Shown here: piece by piece, positions 10,597 through 21,299 of the stretch | Layout: every line of letters starts with the position of its first letter | Numbering within the stretch: position 1 is the stretch's first letter | NCBI GenBank assembly: GCA_905221435.1 | Contig: CAJNDD010000008.1 | Coordinates: 13,960 to 77,959 of the forward strand | Direction of reading: 5' to 3' | Length of the DNA stretch: 64,000 nt | Source: a bacterium | GTDB lineage: Bacteria; Bacillota; Bacilli; Lactobacillales; Streptococcaceae | The notes under the pieces: model-generated | The model's database searches: none | What the model was told of the DNA's origin: nothing | What the model saw: the letters and a program-made list of their open reading frames with translations, nothing else | Position numbers and translations under genes: made by a program

Positions 10597-11439
10597 ATGA
10601 ATAACTCAATCAAACTCAAACGTAGACTGACTCAAACCCTCACTTACCTCTACTTGATTGGCTTATCAATCGTGATTATCTATCCACTTTTGATTACCAT
10701 TATGTCAGCCTTCAAGACTGGTAACGTCGTAGCCTTTAAACTAGATGGTAACGTCGACTTTAGTTTTGATAACTTTAAAGGGCTCTTCACCGAAACCTTG
10801 TATGGTACTTGGTACCTTAATACTTTGATTATTGCCTTTATTACAATGGCTGTACAAACTAGTATCATTGTGCTTGCAGGTTACGCCTACAGTCGTTACA
10901 ACTTCTTGGCTCGTAAGCAAAGTTTGGTCTTCTTCTTGATCATCCAAATGGTGCCAACCATGGCCGCTTTGACAGCCTTCTTCGTTATGGCCCTTATGTT
11001 GAACGCCCTTAACCATAGCTGGTTCCTCATCTTCCTCTACGTCGGTGGAGGTATCCCGATGAATGCTTGGCTCATGAAAGGCTACTTCGATACTGTGCCA
11101 ATGTCTCTTGACGAATCTGCGAAACTAGATGGTGCAGGACACTTCCGTCGCTTCTGGCAAATTGTTCTCCCACTTGTTCGCCCAATGGTGGCTGTACAAG
11201 CTCTATGGGCCTTCATGGGACCTTTCGGAGACTACATTCTCTCTAGTTTCTTGCTTCGTGAGAAAGAATACTTTACTGTTGCCGTCGGTCTCCAAACCTT
11301 CGTTAACAACGTGAAAAACATGAAGATTGCCTACTTCTCAGCAGGTGCTATCCTCATCGCCCTTCCAATCTGTATTCTCTTCTTCTTCCTACAAAAGAAC
11401 TTTGTTTCAGGACTTACAAGTGGTGGCGACAAGGGATAA
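10597..11439 (+). CDS. malD: Maltodextrin ABC transporter permease, MalG type
   Basis: 280-aa permease, partner of MalC. The N-terminal helix is followed by a periplasmic-type loop and five more helices. The EAA loop reads [15 protein letters not shown]. The ATG at 10597 has GGAGG upstream within malC; a longer reading from 10552 would overlap malC and lacks a ribosome site. The gene's last codons form part of the operon terminator. Confidence 0.94.
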   Translation: MNNSIKLKRRLTQTLTYLYLIGLSIVIIYPLLITIMSAFKTGNVVAFKLDGNVDFSFDNFKGLFTETLYGTWYLNTLIIAFITMAVQTSIIVLAGYAYSRYNFLARKQSLVFFLIIQMVPTMAALTAFFVMALMLNALNHSWFLIFLYVGGGIPMNAWLMKGYFDTVPMSLDESAKLDGAGHFRRFWQIVLPLVRPMVAVQALWAFMGPFGDYILSSFLLREKEYFTVAVGLQTFVNNVKNMKIAYFSAGAILIALPICILFFFLQKNFVSGLTSGGDKG

Positions 11440-11460
11440 TTTATCCCCGCCACCCTTTTT
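11422..11460 (+). terminator. malXCD terminator overlapping the malD stop
   Basis: GGTGGCG...CGCCACC with an inner GGGATAA/TTATCCC pairing, then a T run. The left arm lies inside the last codons of malD. Confidence 0.85.
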
Positions 11461-11465
11461 CATTT

Positions 11466-11580
11466 TATACTCTTCAAAAATCTCTTCAAACCGCGTCAGC
11501 TTTATCTCCAACCTCAAAGCTGTGCTTTGAGCAACATGCGGCTAGCTTCCTAGTTTGCTCTTTGATTTTCATTGAGTATT
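11466..11580 (+). repeat. Compact BOX-type repeat, copy 1
   Basis: About 115 bp beginning TATACTCTTCAAAAATCTC and ending CTTTGATTTTCATTGAGTAT, with TATACTC/GAGTATA inverted termini. The order matches boxA start, a shortened boxB core (CCTCAAAGCTGTGCTTTGAGC, itself a hairpin) and boxC. The second half of boxA and the front of boxB are missing. The same compact form recurs at 21641. Confidence 0.82.
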
Positions 11581-11633
11581 AGCAATTGTTACTGTAAATA
11601 ATATTCTTACAACAAGCAATTTATCTCCTAGAC

Positions 11634-11662
11634 TTGAAATAAAGCACATTTCTCTATATAAT
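11634..11662 (+). promoter_or_regulatory. malA-malR promoter
   Basis: TTGAAA (11634-11639), 17-bp spacer, TATAAT (11657-11662), about 30 bp before malA. Confidence 0.75.
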
Positions 11663-11692
11663 AATACTCGTATAGAAAACACTTTTAGAAAG

Positions 11693-12499
11693 ATGCCTAT
11701 GCTTCCATATCCATTCTCGTATTTTACTAGTATCTGGGGATTTCGTAAGCCCCTTTCAAAACGTTTCGGCCTCAACTGGTTTCAGCTTCTCTTTACAAGC
11801 ATTTTCCTCATCAGTTTGTCTATGGTTCCAATTGCCATTCAAAACAGCTCGCAGGAAACGTATCCACTGGATACTTTTATCGATAATGTCTACACTCCAC
11901 TGACAGATGAAGCCATCATGGACTTGTCAGAGAATGCACAAATCGTAGATGGAAAGCTGAACTACTCAGGAACTAAGAATCAACAAGCTTCTCTTTTGAT
12001 TGGTCCAAGCAAAAGCAAAGAATTGCCAAAGGATCTACAACTACATTTTGATACGGAAGAACTCATCATCAGCAAGGAAAGTAAAGAGCTGACTCGTATT
12101 CACTACCACGCGATTCAAACGGAGAGTTTCCAGAGCAAGGAAAGTTTGACCCAGGCTATTTCTAAAGACTGGTACCAACAAAATCGGGTCTATATCAGTC
12201 TCTTTCTCGTCCTTGGTGCTAGCTTCCTCTTTGGATTGAATTTCTTCATTGTCTCTCTTGGAGCTAGTCTTCTCCTTTATATCACCAAAAAATCACGCCT
12301 CTTTTCATTTAGGACCTTTAAAGAGTGCTACCATTTTATCTTGAACTGTTTAGGATTACCAACTCTGATTACGCTTATTTTGGGACTTTTTGGCCAAAAT
12401 ATGACAACCCTTATCACTGTACAAAACATTCTTTTTGTTCTTTATCTGGTCGCTATCTTTTATAAAACACATTACCGCGATCCAGATTATCATAAATAG
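11693..12499 (+). CDS. malA: Maltodextrin utilisation membrane protein MalA (DUF1189 type)
   Basis: 268-aa membrane protein with a helix at about residues 35-53, an extracytoplasmic domain of about 110 residues, then four hydrophobic segments in the C-terminal half. It matches by position and character the MalA of pneumococcus, whose role in maltodextrin use is not established biochemically. The start could also be the ATG two codons downstream. malR follows after 9 bp, so the two are cotranscribed. Confidence 0.82.
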   Translation: MPMLPYPFSYFTSIWGFRKPLSKRFGLNWFQLLFTSIFLISLSMVPIAIQNSSQETYPLDTFIDNVYTPLTDEAIMDLSENAQIVDGKLNYSGTKNQQASLLIGPSKSKELPKDLQLHFDTEELIISKESKELTRIHYHAIQTESFQSKESLTQAISKDWYQQNRVYISLFLVLGASFLFGLNFFIVSLGASLLLYITKKSRLFSFRTFKECYHFILNCLGLPTLITLILGLFGQNMTTLITVQNILFVLYLVAIFYKTHYRDPDYHK

Positions 12500-12508
12500 G
12501 AGATTTTT

Positions 12509-13495
12509 ATGCCCGTTACGATTAAAGATGTGGCCAAGGCTGCAGGTGTCTCACCTTCAACCGTAACCCGCGTTATTCAAAACAAATCAACAATTAGTGA
12601 TGAAACCAAAAAACGAGTTCGCAAGGCTATGAAGGAACTCAACTACCATCCCAACCTCAATGCTCGTAGCTTGGTAAGTAGCTATACTCAAGTTATCGGC
12701 CTGGTGCTTCCTGATGACTCGGATGCCTTTTACCAAAATCCTTTCTTCCCATCTGTCCTTCGTGGTATCGCCCAAGTCGCGTCTGAAAACCACTACGCTA
12801 TTCAGATTGCAACAGGGAAAGATGAGAAAGAACGTCTCAATGCCATCTCGCAAATGGTCTATGGGAAACGTGTTGACGGTTTGATTTTCCTCTACGCTCA
12901 GGAAGAAGATCCACTAGTGAAGCTCGTAGCGGAAGAACAGTTTCCTTTCCTCATCCTCGGAAAATCCCTTTCACCCTTTATCCCACTTGTCGACAATGAT
13001 AATGTCCAAGCCGGCTTTGATGCGACAGAGTATTTCATCAAAAAGGGCTGCAGCAGAATTGCCTTTATCGGAGGAACCAAGAAACTTTTCGTTACACAGG
13101 ATCGTCTAAAAGGTTACGAATTGGCACTCAAACAACACCAACTTCCGATTGATACCAACTTAACCTACTTTGCGACCGAATTTCTAGAAGAAAAAGGTTA
13201 TCAATTCAGCAAACTCCTATTCAATCACGATCCGCAGATTGACGCTATTATCACAACCGACAGCCTTTTGGCTGAAGGGGTTTGCGACTACATCAGTAAA
13301 CACCAACTAAATGTCCCTGTCTTAAGTTTTGACTCTGTCAATCCTCGACTCGACCTAGTAGCCTATGTCGATATCAATAGTCTTGAACTTGGACGAACAT
13401 CATTTGAAACGATTTTGCAGATTATCAATGACGCGAAAAATAATAGACAGATTTGTTACCGTCAGTTGATCGCCCACAAAATTATCGAAAAATAA
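12509..13495 (+). CDS. malR: LacI-family maltose operon repressor
   Basis: 328-aa regulator. The N-terminal helix-turn-helix (TIKDVAKAAGVSPSTVTRVI, residues 3-22) and hinge (LNARSLVSS) are LacI-type; the rest is a periplasmic-binding-like effector domain. In pneumococcus MalR represses malQP and malXCD and is relieved by maltose or maltodextrin. The operator-like palindromes at 7479-7492 and 7851-7870 are the likely targets. An AGGAG site precedes the ATG. Confidence 0.93.
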   Translation: MPVTIKDVAKAAGVSPSTVTRVIQNKSTISDETKKRVRKAMKELNYHPNLNARSLVSSYTQVIGLVLPDDSDAFYQNPFFPSVLRGIAQVASENHYAIQIATGKDEKERLNAISQMVYGKRVDGLIFLYAQEEDPLVKLVAEEQFPFLILGKSLSPFIPLVDNDNVQAGFDATEYFIKKGCSRIAFIGGTKKLFVTQDRLKGYELALKQHQLPIDTNLTYFATEFLEEKGYQFSKLLFNHDPQIDAIITTDSLLAEGVCDYISKHQLNVPVLSFDSVNPRLDLVAYVDINSLELGRTSFETILQIINDAKNNRQICYRQLIAHKIIEK

Positions 13496-13519
13496 AAACC
13501 AGCTCCAAAGCTGGTTTTT
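13494..13519. terminator. Bidirectional terminator between malR and the YitT gene
   Basis: AAAAACCAGCTCCAAAGCTGGTTTTT: near-perfect hairpin with A and T flanks, placed between convergent genes. Confidence 0.88.
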
Positions 13520-13525
13520 GCATGT

Positions 13526-14467
13526 CTAATTGTCCGTTTCTACGAATCGTCCTAGGATGTGGACATTTTCGGATACAGAGACGAAAGCTGTCGGATCGAC
13601 TTGTTTCATGATGTGTTTAAAATCATTAAACTCTGCTCGCGTGATAACCGTAATCAAGACTGCTTTTCTCTCATGATTATAGGTTCCTTCCGCATCGTGG
13701 ATCATGGTAGCGCCTCGGTGCAATTTTTTATGGATTTTTTCGATTACCTTTTCAGGATTACTGGTCACAATCATGGCCTGCATCCGTTTTTGCTTGGTAA
13801 AGACCGCATCTGTCACACGACTGGATACAAAAATGGTAATCATGGAGTAGAGGGCGTATTTCCAACCGAAGGTCAACCCAGCAATCAACATGATGGTCCC
13901 ATTGACTAAGAAAGAAATACTGCCGACATTTCTCCCTGTTTTCTTTCGAATGGTGAGACTGACGATATCTGTACCTCCGCTAGAAATATTGTTACGGAGC
14001 GCAAAACCAATCCCCAAGCCCATGACAACACCCCCAAAAAGGGCATTGATAATGGGATCCTCTGTCAGCGTCACAACGGGCACAAACTGGATAAAGAGGG
14101 AACTCATGGATACCGTGATAAAGGTAAAGATTGTAAACTTATGCCCAATCTGATACCAAGCCAAAATCATCAACGGAAAATTGATGGCATAAAAGGTCAG
14201 CGATATCGGAATGTAAAAACCAAACCAGTGATGACTCAAGGCAGAGATAATCTGTGCCAAACCTGTCGCACCACTCGAATACACATGCCCTGGTTGAAAA
14301 AAGAAATTGACCGCTACTGCTGACAAAAAACCATAGACCAGAGAAGCCGAAATTTTTTCGTCATACTTTTCTCGAGAGATACTTTGTAAGACACGTAAAA
14401 TTTTTATCTGATAAGCAAAGCGACGCAGATAATAGCGCCACCGCTTAATTCGTTTTGCTTGTTTCAT
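13526..14467 (-). CDS. YitT/DUF2179 family membrane protein
   Basis: 313-aa protein with about six membrane helices (residues 40-210) and a C-terminal soluble DUF2179-type domain (about 215-300), the layout of the YitT family. Function is not known. It starts inside aspS, overlapping its 3' end by 23 bp, with AGAAGAAG as the likely ribosome site, so it is translationally coupled to aspS. The basic N-terminus [15 protein letters not shown] is cytoplasmic. Confidence 0.85.
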   Translation of the reverse strand: MKQAKRIKRWRYYLRRFAYQIKILRVLQSISREKYDEKISASLVYGFLSAVAVNFFFQPGHVYSSGATGLAQIISALSHHWFGFYIPISLTFYAINFPLMILAWYQIGHKFTIFTFITVSMSSLFIQFVPVVTLTEDPIINALFGGVVMGLGIGFALRNNISSGGTDIVSLTIRKKTGRNVGSISFLVNGTIMLIAGLTFGWKYALYSMITIFVSSRVTDAVFTKQKRMQAMIVTSNPEKVIEKIHKKLHRGATMIHDAEGTYNHERKAVLITVITRAEFNDFKHIMKQVDPTAFVSVSENVHILGRFVETDN

Positions 14468-16250
14468 CTTCTTCTACTTGTAAGCTGAGTTCCTCTAGTT
14501 GTTTGAGAGCGACTGTTGATGGAGCTTGTGTCATTGGGTCGGTTGCCTTGTTGTTCTTAGGAAAGGCAATGACTTCACGGATATTATCTTCTCCTGCTAA
14601 GAGCATGACAAAACGGTCAAGTCCGATAGCCAAACCACCGTGTGGTGGGAAACCATAGTCCATGGCTTCAAGAAGGAAACCAAACTGGTCATTTGCTTCT
14701 TCAGCTGAGAAACCAAGAGCCTTGAACATGCATTCCTGCAAGTCTTTTTTATATATACGAAGACTACCACCACCAAGCTCATAACCATTTAAGACAATAT
14801 CATATGCGACTGCATAAATTCTCTCAAGGATACTTCCTTTTTCTTTGGAACAACTTTGTAAATCGTTCTTATAATATTTTAGTTTTTTTGCAGAATCCCT
14901 ATCAGGAAGGGTAAATGGATGGTGGGCACTCATATAACGGCCTTCTTCTTCTGACCATTCAAACATTGGCCAGTCAACAACCCAAAGGAAGTTAAATTTA
15001 TCATTATCAATCAAGCCAAGTTCTTTGGCAATACGTCCACGAAGGGCACCAAGAGTTGCATTAGCTACTTCAAGCGTATCTGCTACAAAGAGAACTAAAT
15101 CCTTATCTTCAAGACCAAGTACTCTTGTCAAATTTTCCTGAATACCCGTCAAGAATTTAGCAACTGATCCGTTTAATTCACCGTTAACAACCTTGACCCA
15201 AGCCAGACCCTTAGCCCCATACTGCTTGGCTACTTCTGTCATCTTATCGATATCTTTACGGGAGTAGTTATCTGCTGCGCCTTTGACGACAATGGCCTTA
15301 ACAGCTGGAGCTTCTGAGAAGACTTTAAAATCTACTCCTTTAACAACTGCTTTCACGTCTTGAAGCAACATCTCAAAACGAGTATCAGGTTTGTCAGAAC
15401 CATAAAGAGCCATGGCCTCATCATACTTCATACGAGGGAATGGTAATGTCACTTCGATGCCTTTTGTTTCCTTCATTACGCGCGCAATCAAGTCTTCTGT
15501 GATATCTTGGATTTCTCGTTCAGTAAGGAAAGAAGTTTCCAAGTCGACCTGGGTAAACTCAGGCTGACGGTCACCACGCAAGTCTTCATCGCGGAAACAT
15601 TTAACGATTTGGTAGTAGCGGTCAAATCCAGCATTCATCAAGAGTTGCTTAGTGATTTGTGGGCTCTGAGGAAGAGCGTAGAAATGCCCTTTGCTGACAC
15701 GAGATGGAACCAAATAGTCACGCGCCCCTTCTGGTGTTGACTTAGAAAGGAATGGCGTCTCCACATCAATAAACTCCAACTCATCCAAGTAGTTACGGAT
15801 TGAGTGGGTCACCTTAGCACGAAGTTTAAGATTTTCCAACATCTCTGGACGACGAAGGTCAAGGTAACGGTAACGGAGACGCGTATCGTCATTTGCCTCA
15901 ATACCATCCTTAATCTCAAAAGGTGTTGTTTTAGCTGTATTGAGCACTGTCAAAGCTGTCACGTTCAACTCAACTGCACCAGTTGGCAGCTTATCATTTG
16001 CTTGCTCGCGTGCCGCAACCTGACCCGTCACCTCTATGACAAATTCGCTACGAAGGCTTTCAGCTGTTGCCATGACTTCTGCTGAAACTTTTTCTGGATT
16101 GATAACCAACTGCATGATTCCTTCACGGTCACGAAGGTCGATAAAGATCAAACCGCCCAAATCACGACGACGGCCAACCCAGCCTTTCAAGGTCATTTCT
16201 TGTCCGATGTGTTCCTCACGAACACGACCAGCATACATACTACGTTTCAT
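14445..16250 (-). CDS. aspS: Aspartyl-tRNA synthetase
   Basis: Class II synthetase of 601 aa. The N-terminal OB-fold anticodon domain (residues 1-105) is followed by the catalytic core with motif 2 ([16 protein letters not shown]), the bacterial insertion domain, and motif 3 ([15 protein letters not shown]). Its tail of about a dozen residues ([11 protein letters not shown]) overlaps the start of the next gene. GGAGAG lies before the ATG. Whether it also charges tRNA-Asn cannot be told from sequence alone; many streptococci have a separate AsnRS. Confidence 0.97.
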   Translation of the reverse strand: MKRSMYAGRVREEHIGQEMTLKGWVGRRRDLGGLIFIDLRDREGIMQLVINPEKVSAEVMATAESLRSEFVIEVTGQVAAREQANDKLPTGAVELNVTALTVLNTAKTTPFEIKDGIEANDDTRLRYRYLDLRRPEMLENLKLRAKVTHSIRNYLDELEFIDVETPFLSKSTPEGARDYLVPSRVSKGHFYALPQSPQITKQLLMNAGFDRYYQIVKCFRDEDLRGDRQPEFTQVDLETSFLTEREIQDITEDLIARVMKETKGIEVTLPFPRMKYDEAMALYGSDKPDTRFEMLLQDVKAVVKGVDFKVFSEAPAVKAIVVKGAADNYSRKDIDKMTEVAKQYGAKGLAWVKVVNGELNGSVAKFLTGIQENLTRVLGLEDKDLVLFVADTLEVANATLGALRGRIAKELGLIDNDKFNFLWVVDWPMFEWSEEEGRYMSAHHPFTLPDRDSAKKLKYYKNDLQSCSKEKGSILERIYAVAYDIVLNGYELGGGSLRIYKKDLQECMFKALGFSAEEANDQFGFLLEAMDYGFPPHGGLAIGLDRFVMLLAGEDNIREVIAFPKNNKATDPMTQAPSTVALKQLEELSLQVEEDETSKTN

Positions 16251-16376
16251 GTTTTCTCTCCTCTTTTATTCTGTTACTATTTTACCATAAAAGCGCAGGC
16301 TCTTCATGAAAATCAGCAGAAAAGTTTGATTGTCTATAAAAATCAAAACGAACAGCTAAAAAATCATGACAACATC

Positions 16377-16410
16377 AAAAAATCCGATGAAGACACCATC
16401 GGATTTTCTT
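16377..16410. terminator. Terminator downstream of the 76-aa membrane protein gene
   Basis: AAAATCCGATG and CATCGGATTTT around a GAAGACAC loop. On the minus strand it ends the 16.4-18.8 kb genes; its right edge touches the stop codon at 16409. Confidence 0.85.
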
Positions 16411-16639
16411 ATTTTGATTCTTGACCTTTTTTACGTTTTTCCGCGATTTCAGCCGCTTTTTTAGGCAGAACAATCTCCGTCGCATAAGCTGAAGCAAAAC
16501 GCAAGACACCTGCAATAGGTGCAAAAACAACTGCTAGATAGTTGTAAAAGAAATCGCCTTTAAAGGCATAGGCAAGTGCCCCGATGATAAAGAAGAGAAC
16601 AACTGCCTGTATCACTGCTAATAAAATTACTCGTTTCAT
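16409..16639 (-). CDS. Small two-helix membrane protein, function unknown
   Basis: 76 aa with two hydrophobic segments (about residues 4-24 and 33-52) and a charged C-terminal tail (KKAAEIAEKRKKGQESK). No enzyme motif is visible. It follows the CPBP-family gene by 17 bp with an AGGAGGTCA ribosome site, so it is probably cotranscribed with it. Confidence 0.75.
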   Translation of the reverse strand: MKRVILLAVIQAVVLFFIIGALAYAFKGDFFYNYLAVVFAPIAGVLRFASAYATEIVLPKKAAEIAEKRKKGQESK

Positions 16640-16656
16640 GTGACCTCCTGACTCTA

Positions 16657-17298
16657 TTATAGCATGAGTATCATCAAAAAGCCGATTAAATTATTCAAAG
16701 CATGTAAAGAAATGCTGTAAAGAAGGCCTTTTTGACTCACATAAGCCAGTCCCAAACTCAATCCCAGACTAGCATAAACTAAAAACTGTTGCAAAGTCCC
16801 TGGAAAATGAATCAAGGCAAAAAGCACACTCGATACGAGGAGAAACAGAGCTGTCTGTTTGCTGTTGTTTTGCTTAGGAAAGAGATAGCGCGCTAACATC
16901 CCTCTAAAGATGAGTTCTTCCGTCAGAGGAGCAAAGACCACCACCATAAAGAAACCAAAGACAGGCTGAGCCAATGTCAATTGTGATACAGTCTGTTGAT
17001 TAGCCGACGGATCATCTGGCAAAAAGAACTGGGCTGTAATCGCCACTAGCAAAACCATGGTTGGTAACCAAATGAAACGATTAAAAGCCGTCGTCTGGAT
17101 GCTAACTTTTTCTGTCTGATACCACTTGTAAACTCCATAAACATAGGCCCCTGACAGGGCGATATAGAGTGGCAAAACTCCAAAGATTGAAGCCCCTAGT
17201 CCAAGAGCTGATAAAGCCATACTCTGAACCAGACCATAGCCAAAGAAAAAGGATAGGACAGCTAGAAGAAACCAGCCAAGATTTTTAAGTAAGTTCAT
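16657..17298 (-). CDS. CPBP-family intramembrane protease-like protein
   Basis: 213-aa membrane protein with about seven hydrophobic segments. The CPBP/Abi signature is present: TEELIFRGM (EExxxR motif) at about residue 126, LIHFPGT in the next helix and SLHALNN near the C-terminus. Members are type II CAAX-type proteases; in lactic bacteria several sit in bacteriocin loci and act in self-immunity. No bacteriocin precursor is seen beside this one. GGAGG precedes the ATG. Confidence 0.85.
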   Translation of the reverse strand: MNLLKNLGWFLLAVLSFFFGYGLVQSMALSALGLGASIFGVLPLYIALSGAYVYGVYKWYQTEKVSIQTTAFNRFIWLPTMVLLVAITAQFFLPDDPSANQQTVSQLTLAQPVFGFFMVVVFAPLTEELIFRGMLARYLFPKQNNSKQTALFLLVSSVLFALIHFPGTLQQFLVYASLGLSLGLAYVSQKGLLYSISLHALNNLIGFLMILML

Positions 17299-17470
17299 AT
17301 GGGCCTCCTATTTGAAATGAAGACTTAGCATTGTTATTCGCATCATTTTGATAAAAATGTGGAATATAGTCGCAACTAAAAGGGCTAATAAGCGAATTCC
17401 TCTTGCAAAAATAGAAACAATAGTAATGGTTTTATAAAGATATTTTTGAGCAAGCAAGAGCAATATTAAT

Positions 17471-17505
17471 CCTAGAAAAAGAGAGTCAGGAATAAGAACC
17501 TGACC
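17471..17505 (-). terminator. hisS terminator
   Basis: On the minus strand GTCAGG and CCTGAC arms around TTCTTATT, then CTCTTTTTC. It starts about 15 bp after the hisS stop codon. Confidence 0.75.
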
Positions 17506-17519
17506 AGTTTTAGATACTA

Positions 17520-18800
17520 TTAAAAGCCTAATTTTTCAAATATTTCTGAGAAGTTTTGGCTGATTGTATCCAGTGATACTTGCACTTCTTCTCGTGTTTG
17601 GTTGTTCTTAACCGTCACTTGTCCGCTTTCAACTTCACTCTCTCCTAAGGTGATGAGGGCCTTAGCCGCAAAGACATCGGCGGATTTGAACTGAGCTTTG
17701 AGCTTCCGGTTGAGGTAGTCACGTTCTGCTTTGAATCCTTGTTGGCGAAGAGCTTGTACCAATTCCAAGGCCTTGACATTTGCGTCTTCACCCAAAACTG
17801 CGATATAAACGTCTAGAGCGTTCTCTATAGGAAGGGCCACACCTTGCTTTTCAAGGATGAGAAGCAGGCGCTCTACACCAAGTCCAAAACCAAATCCAGC
17901 AGTTTCAGGACCACCAAAGTAGGCAACCAAACCATCGTAGCGACCACCCGCACAGACCGTCAAGTTATTGCCCTCAATCTCAGTGATAAACTCGAAAATC
18001 GTGTGGTTGTAATAGTCCAGACCGCGCACCATATTGGTATCGATGATATAGTCTACACCCAGATTTTCCAACATCTGACGCACAGCATCAAAATAAGCTT
18101 GGCTTTCTGCATCAAGGAAGTCCAAGATAGACGGTGCATTTTCTACTGCCACCTTGTCTTCTTTTTCCTTAGAGTCCAAGACACGGAGAGGATTTTCCTC
18201 CAAACGACGTTGGCTATCCTTAGACAAGGTCTCCTTGAGTGGTGTCAAATAGTCGATCAAGGCTTGACGATAGGCCGCACGACTCTCAGGATTTCCAAGA
18301 GTGTTAAGATGCAGTTTGACACCTTGAATGCCAATTTCTTTCAAGAAATGAGCTGCCATAGCGATGGTTTCCACATCGGTAGCTGGATTACTTGAACCAA
18401 AACACTCGACACCAATCTGATGGAACTGGCGTAAACGACCTGCCTGTGGACGCTCATAACGGAACATAGGACCCATGTAGTAGAACTTACTTGGCTTTTG
18501 CACTTCTGGGGCAAAGAGTTTATTTTCCACATAAGAACGGACAACTGGCGCGGTTCCTTCTGGACGAAGAGTGATATGGCGGTCACCCTTGTCATAGAAA
18601 TCGTACATTTCCTTGGTTACGATATCCGTTGTATCTCCGACAGAGCGGCTGATGACCTCGTAGTGTTCAAAAATAGGTGTACGCACTTCTGCATAGTTAT
18701 AGCGCTTGAAAATTTCACGGGCAAAGCCCTCAACGTACTGCCACTTAGCAGACTCAGCAGGTAAAATATCCTGCGTTCCTTTTGGTTTTTGTAATTTCAT
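17520..18800 (-). CDS. hisS: Histidyl-tRNA synthetase
   Basis: Class II synthetase of 426 aa that charges tRNA-His. Motif 2 reads [17 protein letters not shown] at about residue 113, the HisA-type motif is [14 protein letters not shown], and AGGRYDGL and GFGLGVERL (motif 3) follow. The last 100 residues form the anticodon-binding domain. No T-box leader is visible upstream. It lies between its own terminator and the MFS gene. Confidence 0.97.
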   Translation of the reverse strand: MKLQKPKGTQDILPAESAKWQYVEGFAREIFKRYNYAEVRTPIFEHYEVISRSVGDTTDIVTKEMYDFYDKGDRHITLRPEGTAPVVRSYVENKLFAPEVQKPSKFYYMGPMFRYERPQAGRLRQFHQIGVECFGSSNPATDVETIAMAAHFLKEIGIQGVKLHLNTLGNPESRAAYRQALIDYLTPLKETLSKDSQRRLEENPLRVLDSKEKEDKVAVENAPSILDFLDAESQAYFDAVRQMLENLGVDYIIDTNMVRGLDYYNHTIFEFITEIEGNNLTVCAGGRYDGLVAYFGGPETAGFGFGLGVERLLLILEKQGVALPIENALDVYIAVLGEDANVKALELVQALRQQGFKAERDYLNRKLKAQFKSADVFAAKALITLGESEVESGQVTVKNNQTREEVQVSLDTISQNFSEIFEKLGF

Positions 18801-18877
18801 AGGGAATCCTCTTTAAACTTAATAGTCTTATTTTACCATAAATAGAGGGATTAAAACAGTGAGAAAAAAATTAGGAT

Positions 18878-20125
18878 TCAAATATCATTTTTGAGATTCA
18901 GACTTGTCAGAAGGATAGCCAGCAAGGAAAGACCAACAAATAAGATCCAAGTCAACTGCATATCCCATACAGCTACGAGTGAAAAACAAGCTGTACCAAG
19001 AGGTACTGATAAGGTAAACAATAAACCTAAAAAATTACTGGTACGAGCTAGAACCTCTGGAGCTAGATTTTTCATGAGCATAGCACTAATCTTTGGTGAA
19101 ACTTTACCAGACACATACAGAGTAAAAAAGAGAAATAGCAAACCAAGCACGACTTGATTGAATAAGTTAGCCAGGCCAACTAGACTGACTCCTAATGTCG
19201 CCCACATCATCAATCTAGGCAAGGACTGCTTCCCAAAATAATCATTGCCCGTAAGGCTACTGACGATGACTGCTAATAAAACGCAGACTTGCTCGATAAA
19301 TAGCGCCTCTGTGTAAGAAAAATTCAAGAGAGAATGGCTCAAAAAGAAGATGTTATAGATGCTTCCTAAAGCGCCACCCAAGGCATTGATAAGCAAGACA
19401 GCAAAAATCATGAAACCAAAGTTTTTCTGTCCACTTTTTAGAAAAACGAGACGTAAATTTCGGTAAATCGATAGAAACTGGTCTTTGATAGAAAGCTTCT
19501 CATTTTTTAGGGTTTCACCATCAGCAGATGAAAGTGACAGGTTCAATTTGCTTCTTCCTAAAAAGAGAAGAGCAGCTGATACTAGGAAAAAACAGGCATT
19601 GATTCCAGCAACGAGAGAAAAATTATTGACCGATAGACCTAAGAGCCAAACTCCGAAAGCTTGACCACCAATGGCTGAAATATAGGTGATGAACTGGGAA
19701 AAAGAATAAGCCTCCATCAGATCATCTTCAGCTACCTTTTCCTTAATAAGAGGCATGCGCAAACCACCAGCAAAATCACTGATGACATCACTGATAACAT
19801 TGATCAAACACAGGCTAGAAAAGGCAAAGAGACTAGCTTGCTGAACAACTAGGCCTGCTAGAAAAAATAAAACCGCCTGAAATAAACCGCTATAGGTCAT
19901 CCATTTGACCTTGTCCCTTGTGTAATCTGCCCGAATCCCTACAAAAACCGTAAAGAGGGTCGGAAGAATCATGACAATATTCGCCATAGCAACAGCAAAA
20001 GAGGCTTGTGGCAAGGTCGATGCATAGACGATAAATACCAGGTTAAAAATCGAAGCACCAAAAGCATTGAAGAATCGTGACAAAGTCAAGAGACGATAAG
20101 CTTGATTTCTAAACAATAGTTTCAT
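18878..20125 (-). CDS. Major facilitator superfamily transporter
   Basis: 415-aa polytopic protein with 11-12 predicted helices in two halves joined by a charged loop (about residues 188-210). It resembles the Mef/macrolide-efflux-like branch in overall character, but the substrate cannot be read from sequence. It starts after an AAGGGAG site. A TGCTATACT extended -10 lies about 45 bp upstream (minus strand). The adjacent Rgg regulator gene points the same way and may control it. Confidence 0.8.
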   Translation of the reverse strand: MKLLFRNQAYRLLTLSRFFNAFGASIFNLVFIVYASTLPQASFAVAMANIVMILPTLFTVFVGIRADYTRDKVKWMTYSGLFQAVLFFLAGLVVQQASLFAFSSLCLINVISDVISDFAGGLRMPLIKEKVAEDDLMEAYSFSQFITYISAIGGQAFGVWLLGLSVNNFSLVAGINACFFLVSAALLFLGRSKLNLSLSSADGETLKNEKLSIKDQFLSIYRNLRLVFLKSGQKNFGFMIFAVLLINALGGALGSIYNIFFLSHSLLNFSYTEALFIEQVCVLLAVIVSSLTGNDYFGKQSLPRLMMWATLGVSLVGLANLFNQVVLGLLFLFFTLYVSGKVSPKISAMLMKNLAPEVLARTSNFLGLLFTLSVPLGTACFSLVAVWDMQLTWILFVGLSLLAILLTSLNLKNDI

Positions 20126-20324
20126 AGGTAATCTCCCTTCTTGTTCTAATCCCTATATGAAGTATGACTACAGTATAGCACTTATGAATTAGCGAGAAAT
20201 TTTTTTGAATATATGCAACAAGCAAAATGAGAAAAAAGAAACGATTGAACTTCTTTGATGACGTGAAAAAGGTCAAGAGTTCTATCGCTTCAAATTTCAA
20301 ATCCTTTTCTTAACTTGCAGATAT

Positions 20325-21176
20325 TCAACAATCTGTCGCTTTTCTGTAGTATTCGGCAGATTTGTTACAACCAAGCATCTCAAAAATATGGATAGCATCT
20401 TCCATCTTTTTCTGACCTTCCTTAACTCTACCTTGCTTGCTATCAAGGAGGCCTTCCGCCCACAAATAGACTATCCTGAAATAGGTCTCATTTTCCTTGT
20501 AGAAATGCTCTTCGATGACACGTTTAAAATAACAGGCATTGGTAAATTCTTCACACTCAATGCTGGCTAAAAAACCATTCAATAGCATTGTGTGAAAAAG
20601 ATTTCGGTTTCCAGACATTTCCATTAAAAAATCAGATTTGTGGACCATTTCTCGTACATATCTAGTAAAAAGAGAAACAGATAAAAATGGAGAACTGATT
20701 GAGAACAAATTGAGTTCATAGATTCCCCAAATCTCGGTAGAAAACAGGTAATCATGAAGGACTTTCCCTTCCTCTGCTGTTAACTCTACCGTTTCATCCA
20801 TGCTCTTCATATAAGACTTGATCATAATGGCATTTAGAATATGTTTCTGTTTATTTTGAGAATCGGCATGCTTTTGATACTCCTTACAATACAAGTCCTC
20901 GAGAGGTGCTATGTTCTTTGGTTCCAAGATATCTGTGATTTCTTTTCTCAACTCAGAATCTGTATCATACTGAAAACCTCTCGCCAGAAAGAGGATTTCC
21001 TCTACACTCGCAGATATATTTTCTAAGGCAAACAGAAACTTTCCCACCGAAAGTTCACTCTGACCTGTTTCAAATCGGGACAACATGGACGGCGAAAATT
21101 GTCCCCCAGTTGCTTGTCTTAGCGAGATATTTCTTGATTCTCGTAATTGTCTAAAGACTGTTCCAATCTGCTCCAT
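20325..21176 (-). CDS. Rgg/MutR-family transcriptional regulator
   Basis: 283-aa regulator. The N-terminal XRE-type helix-turn-helix (LRESRNISLRQATGGQFS, then SMLSRFETGQSELSV) fits the Rgg family; the rest is an all-helical TPR-like domain that in this family binds short hydrophobic peptides. No convincing SHP peptide gene lies next to it. The MFS transporter downstream is the obvious candidate target. It diverges from the DUF59 gene at 21300. Confidence 0.88.
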   Translation of the reverse strand: MEQIGTVFRQLRESRNISLRQATGGQFSPSMLSRFETGQSELSVGKFLFALENISASVEEILFLARGFQYDTDSELRKEITDILEPKNIAPLEDLYCKEYQKHADSQNKQKHILNAIMIKSYMKSMDETVELTAEEGKVLHDYLFSTEIWGIYELNLFSISSPFLSVSLFTRYVREMVHKSDFLMEMSGNRNLFHTMLLNGFLASIECEEFTNACYFKRVIEEHFYKENETYFRIVYLWAEGLLDSKQGRVKEGQKKMEDAIHIFEMLGCNKSAEYYRKATDC

Positions 21177-21299
21177 AGACTTCCCCTTGATTCCGTATTT
21201 TCTTCATTTTATCACATTTTTCAGAAAATTCATCAAAAACTTGCCAAATTGTCAGAATTATGAGAAAATAGAGGATATTTATCACGTGGAGGGACTGTA

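Noticed and set aside
14597..16290. Many 60-90 codon frames opposite aspS, hisS, ilvD, purH, purL
   Set aside because: Shadows of strongly coding genes, without their own ribosome sites.
17310..17520. Minus-strand open frame of about 70 codons between hisS and the CPBP gene (GLILLLLAQKYLY...)
   Set aside because: No start codon with a ribosome site and it overlaps the hisS terminator; it could be a relic, but I cannot support a gene.
20109..20300. 63-codon minus-strand frame with a hydrophobic core (RFFFLILLVAYIQ) next to the Rgg gene, a possible SHP peptide
   Set aside because: It starts from TTG, runs through the MFS promoter and into that gene, and is longer than SHP peptides with no typical C-terminal motif.
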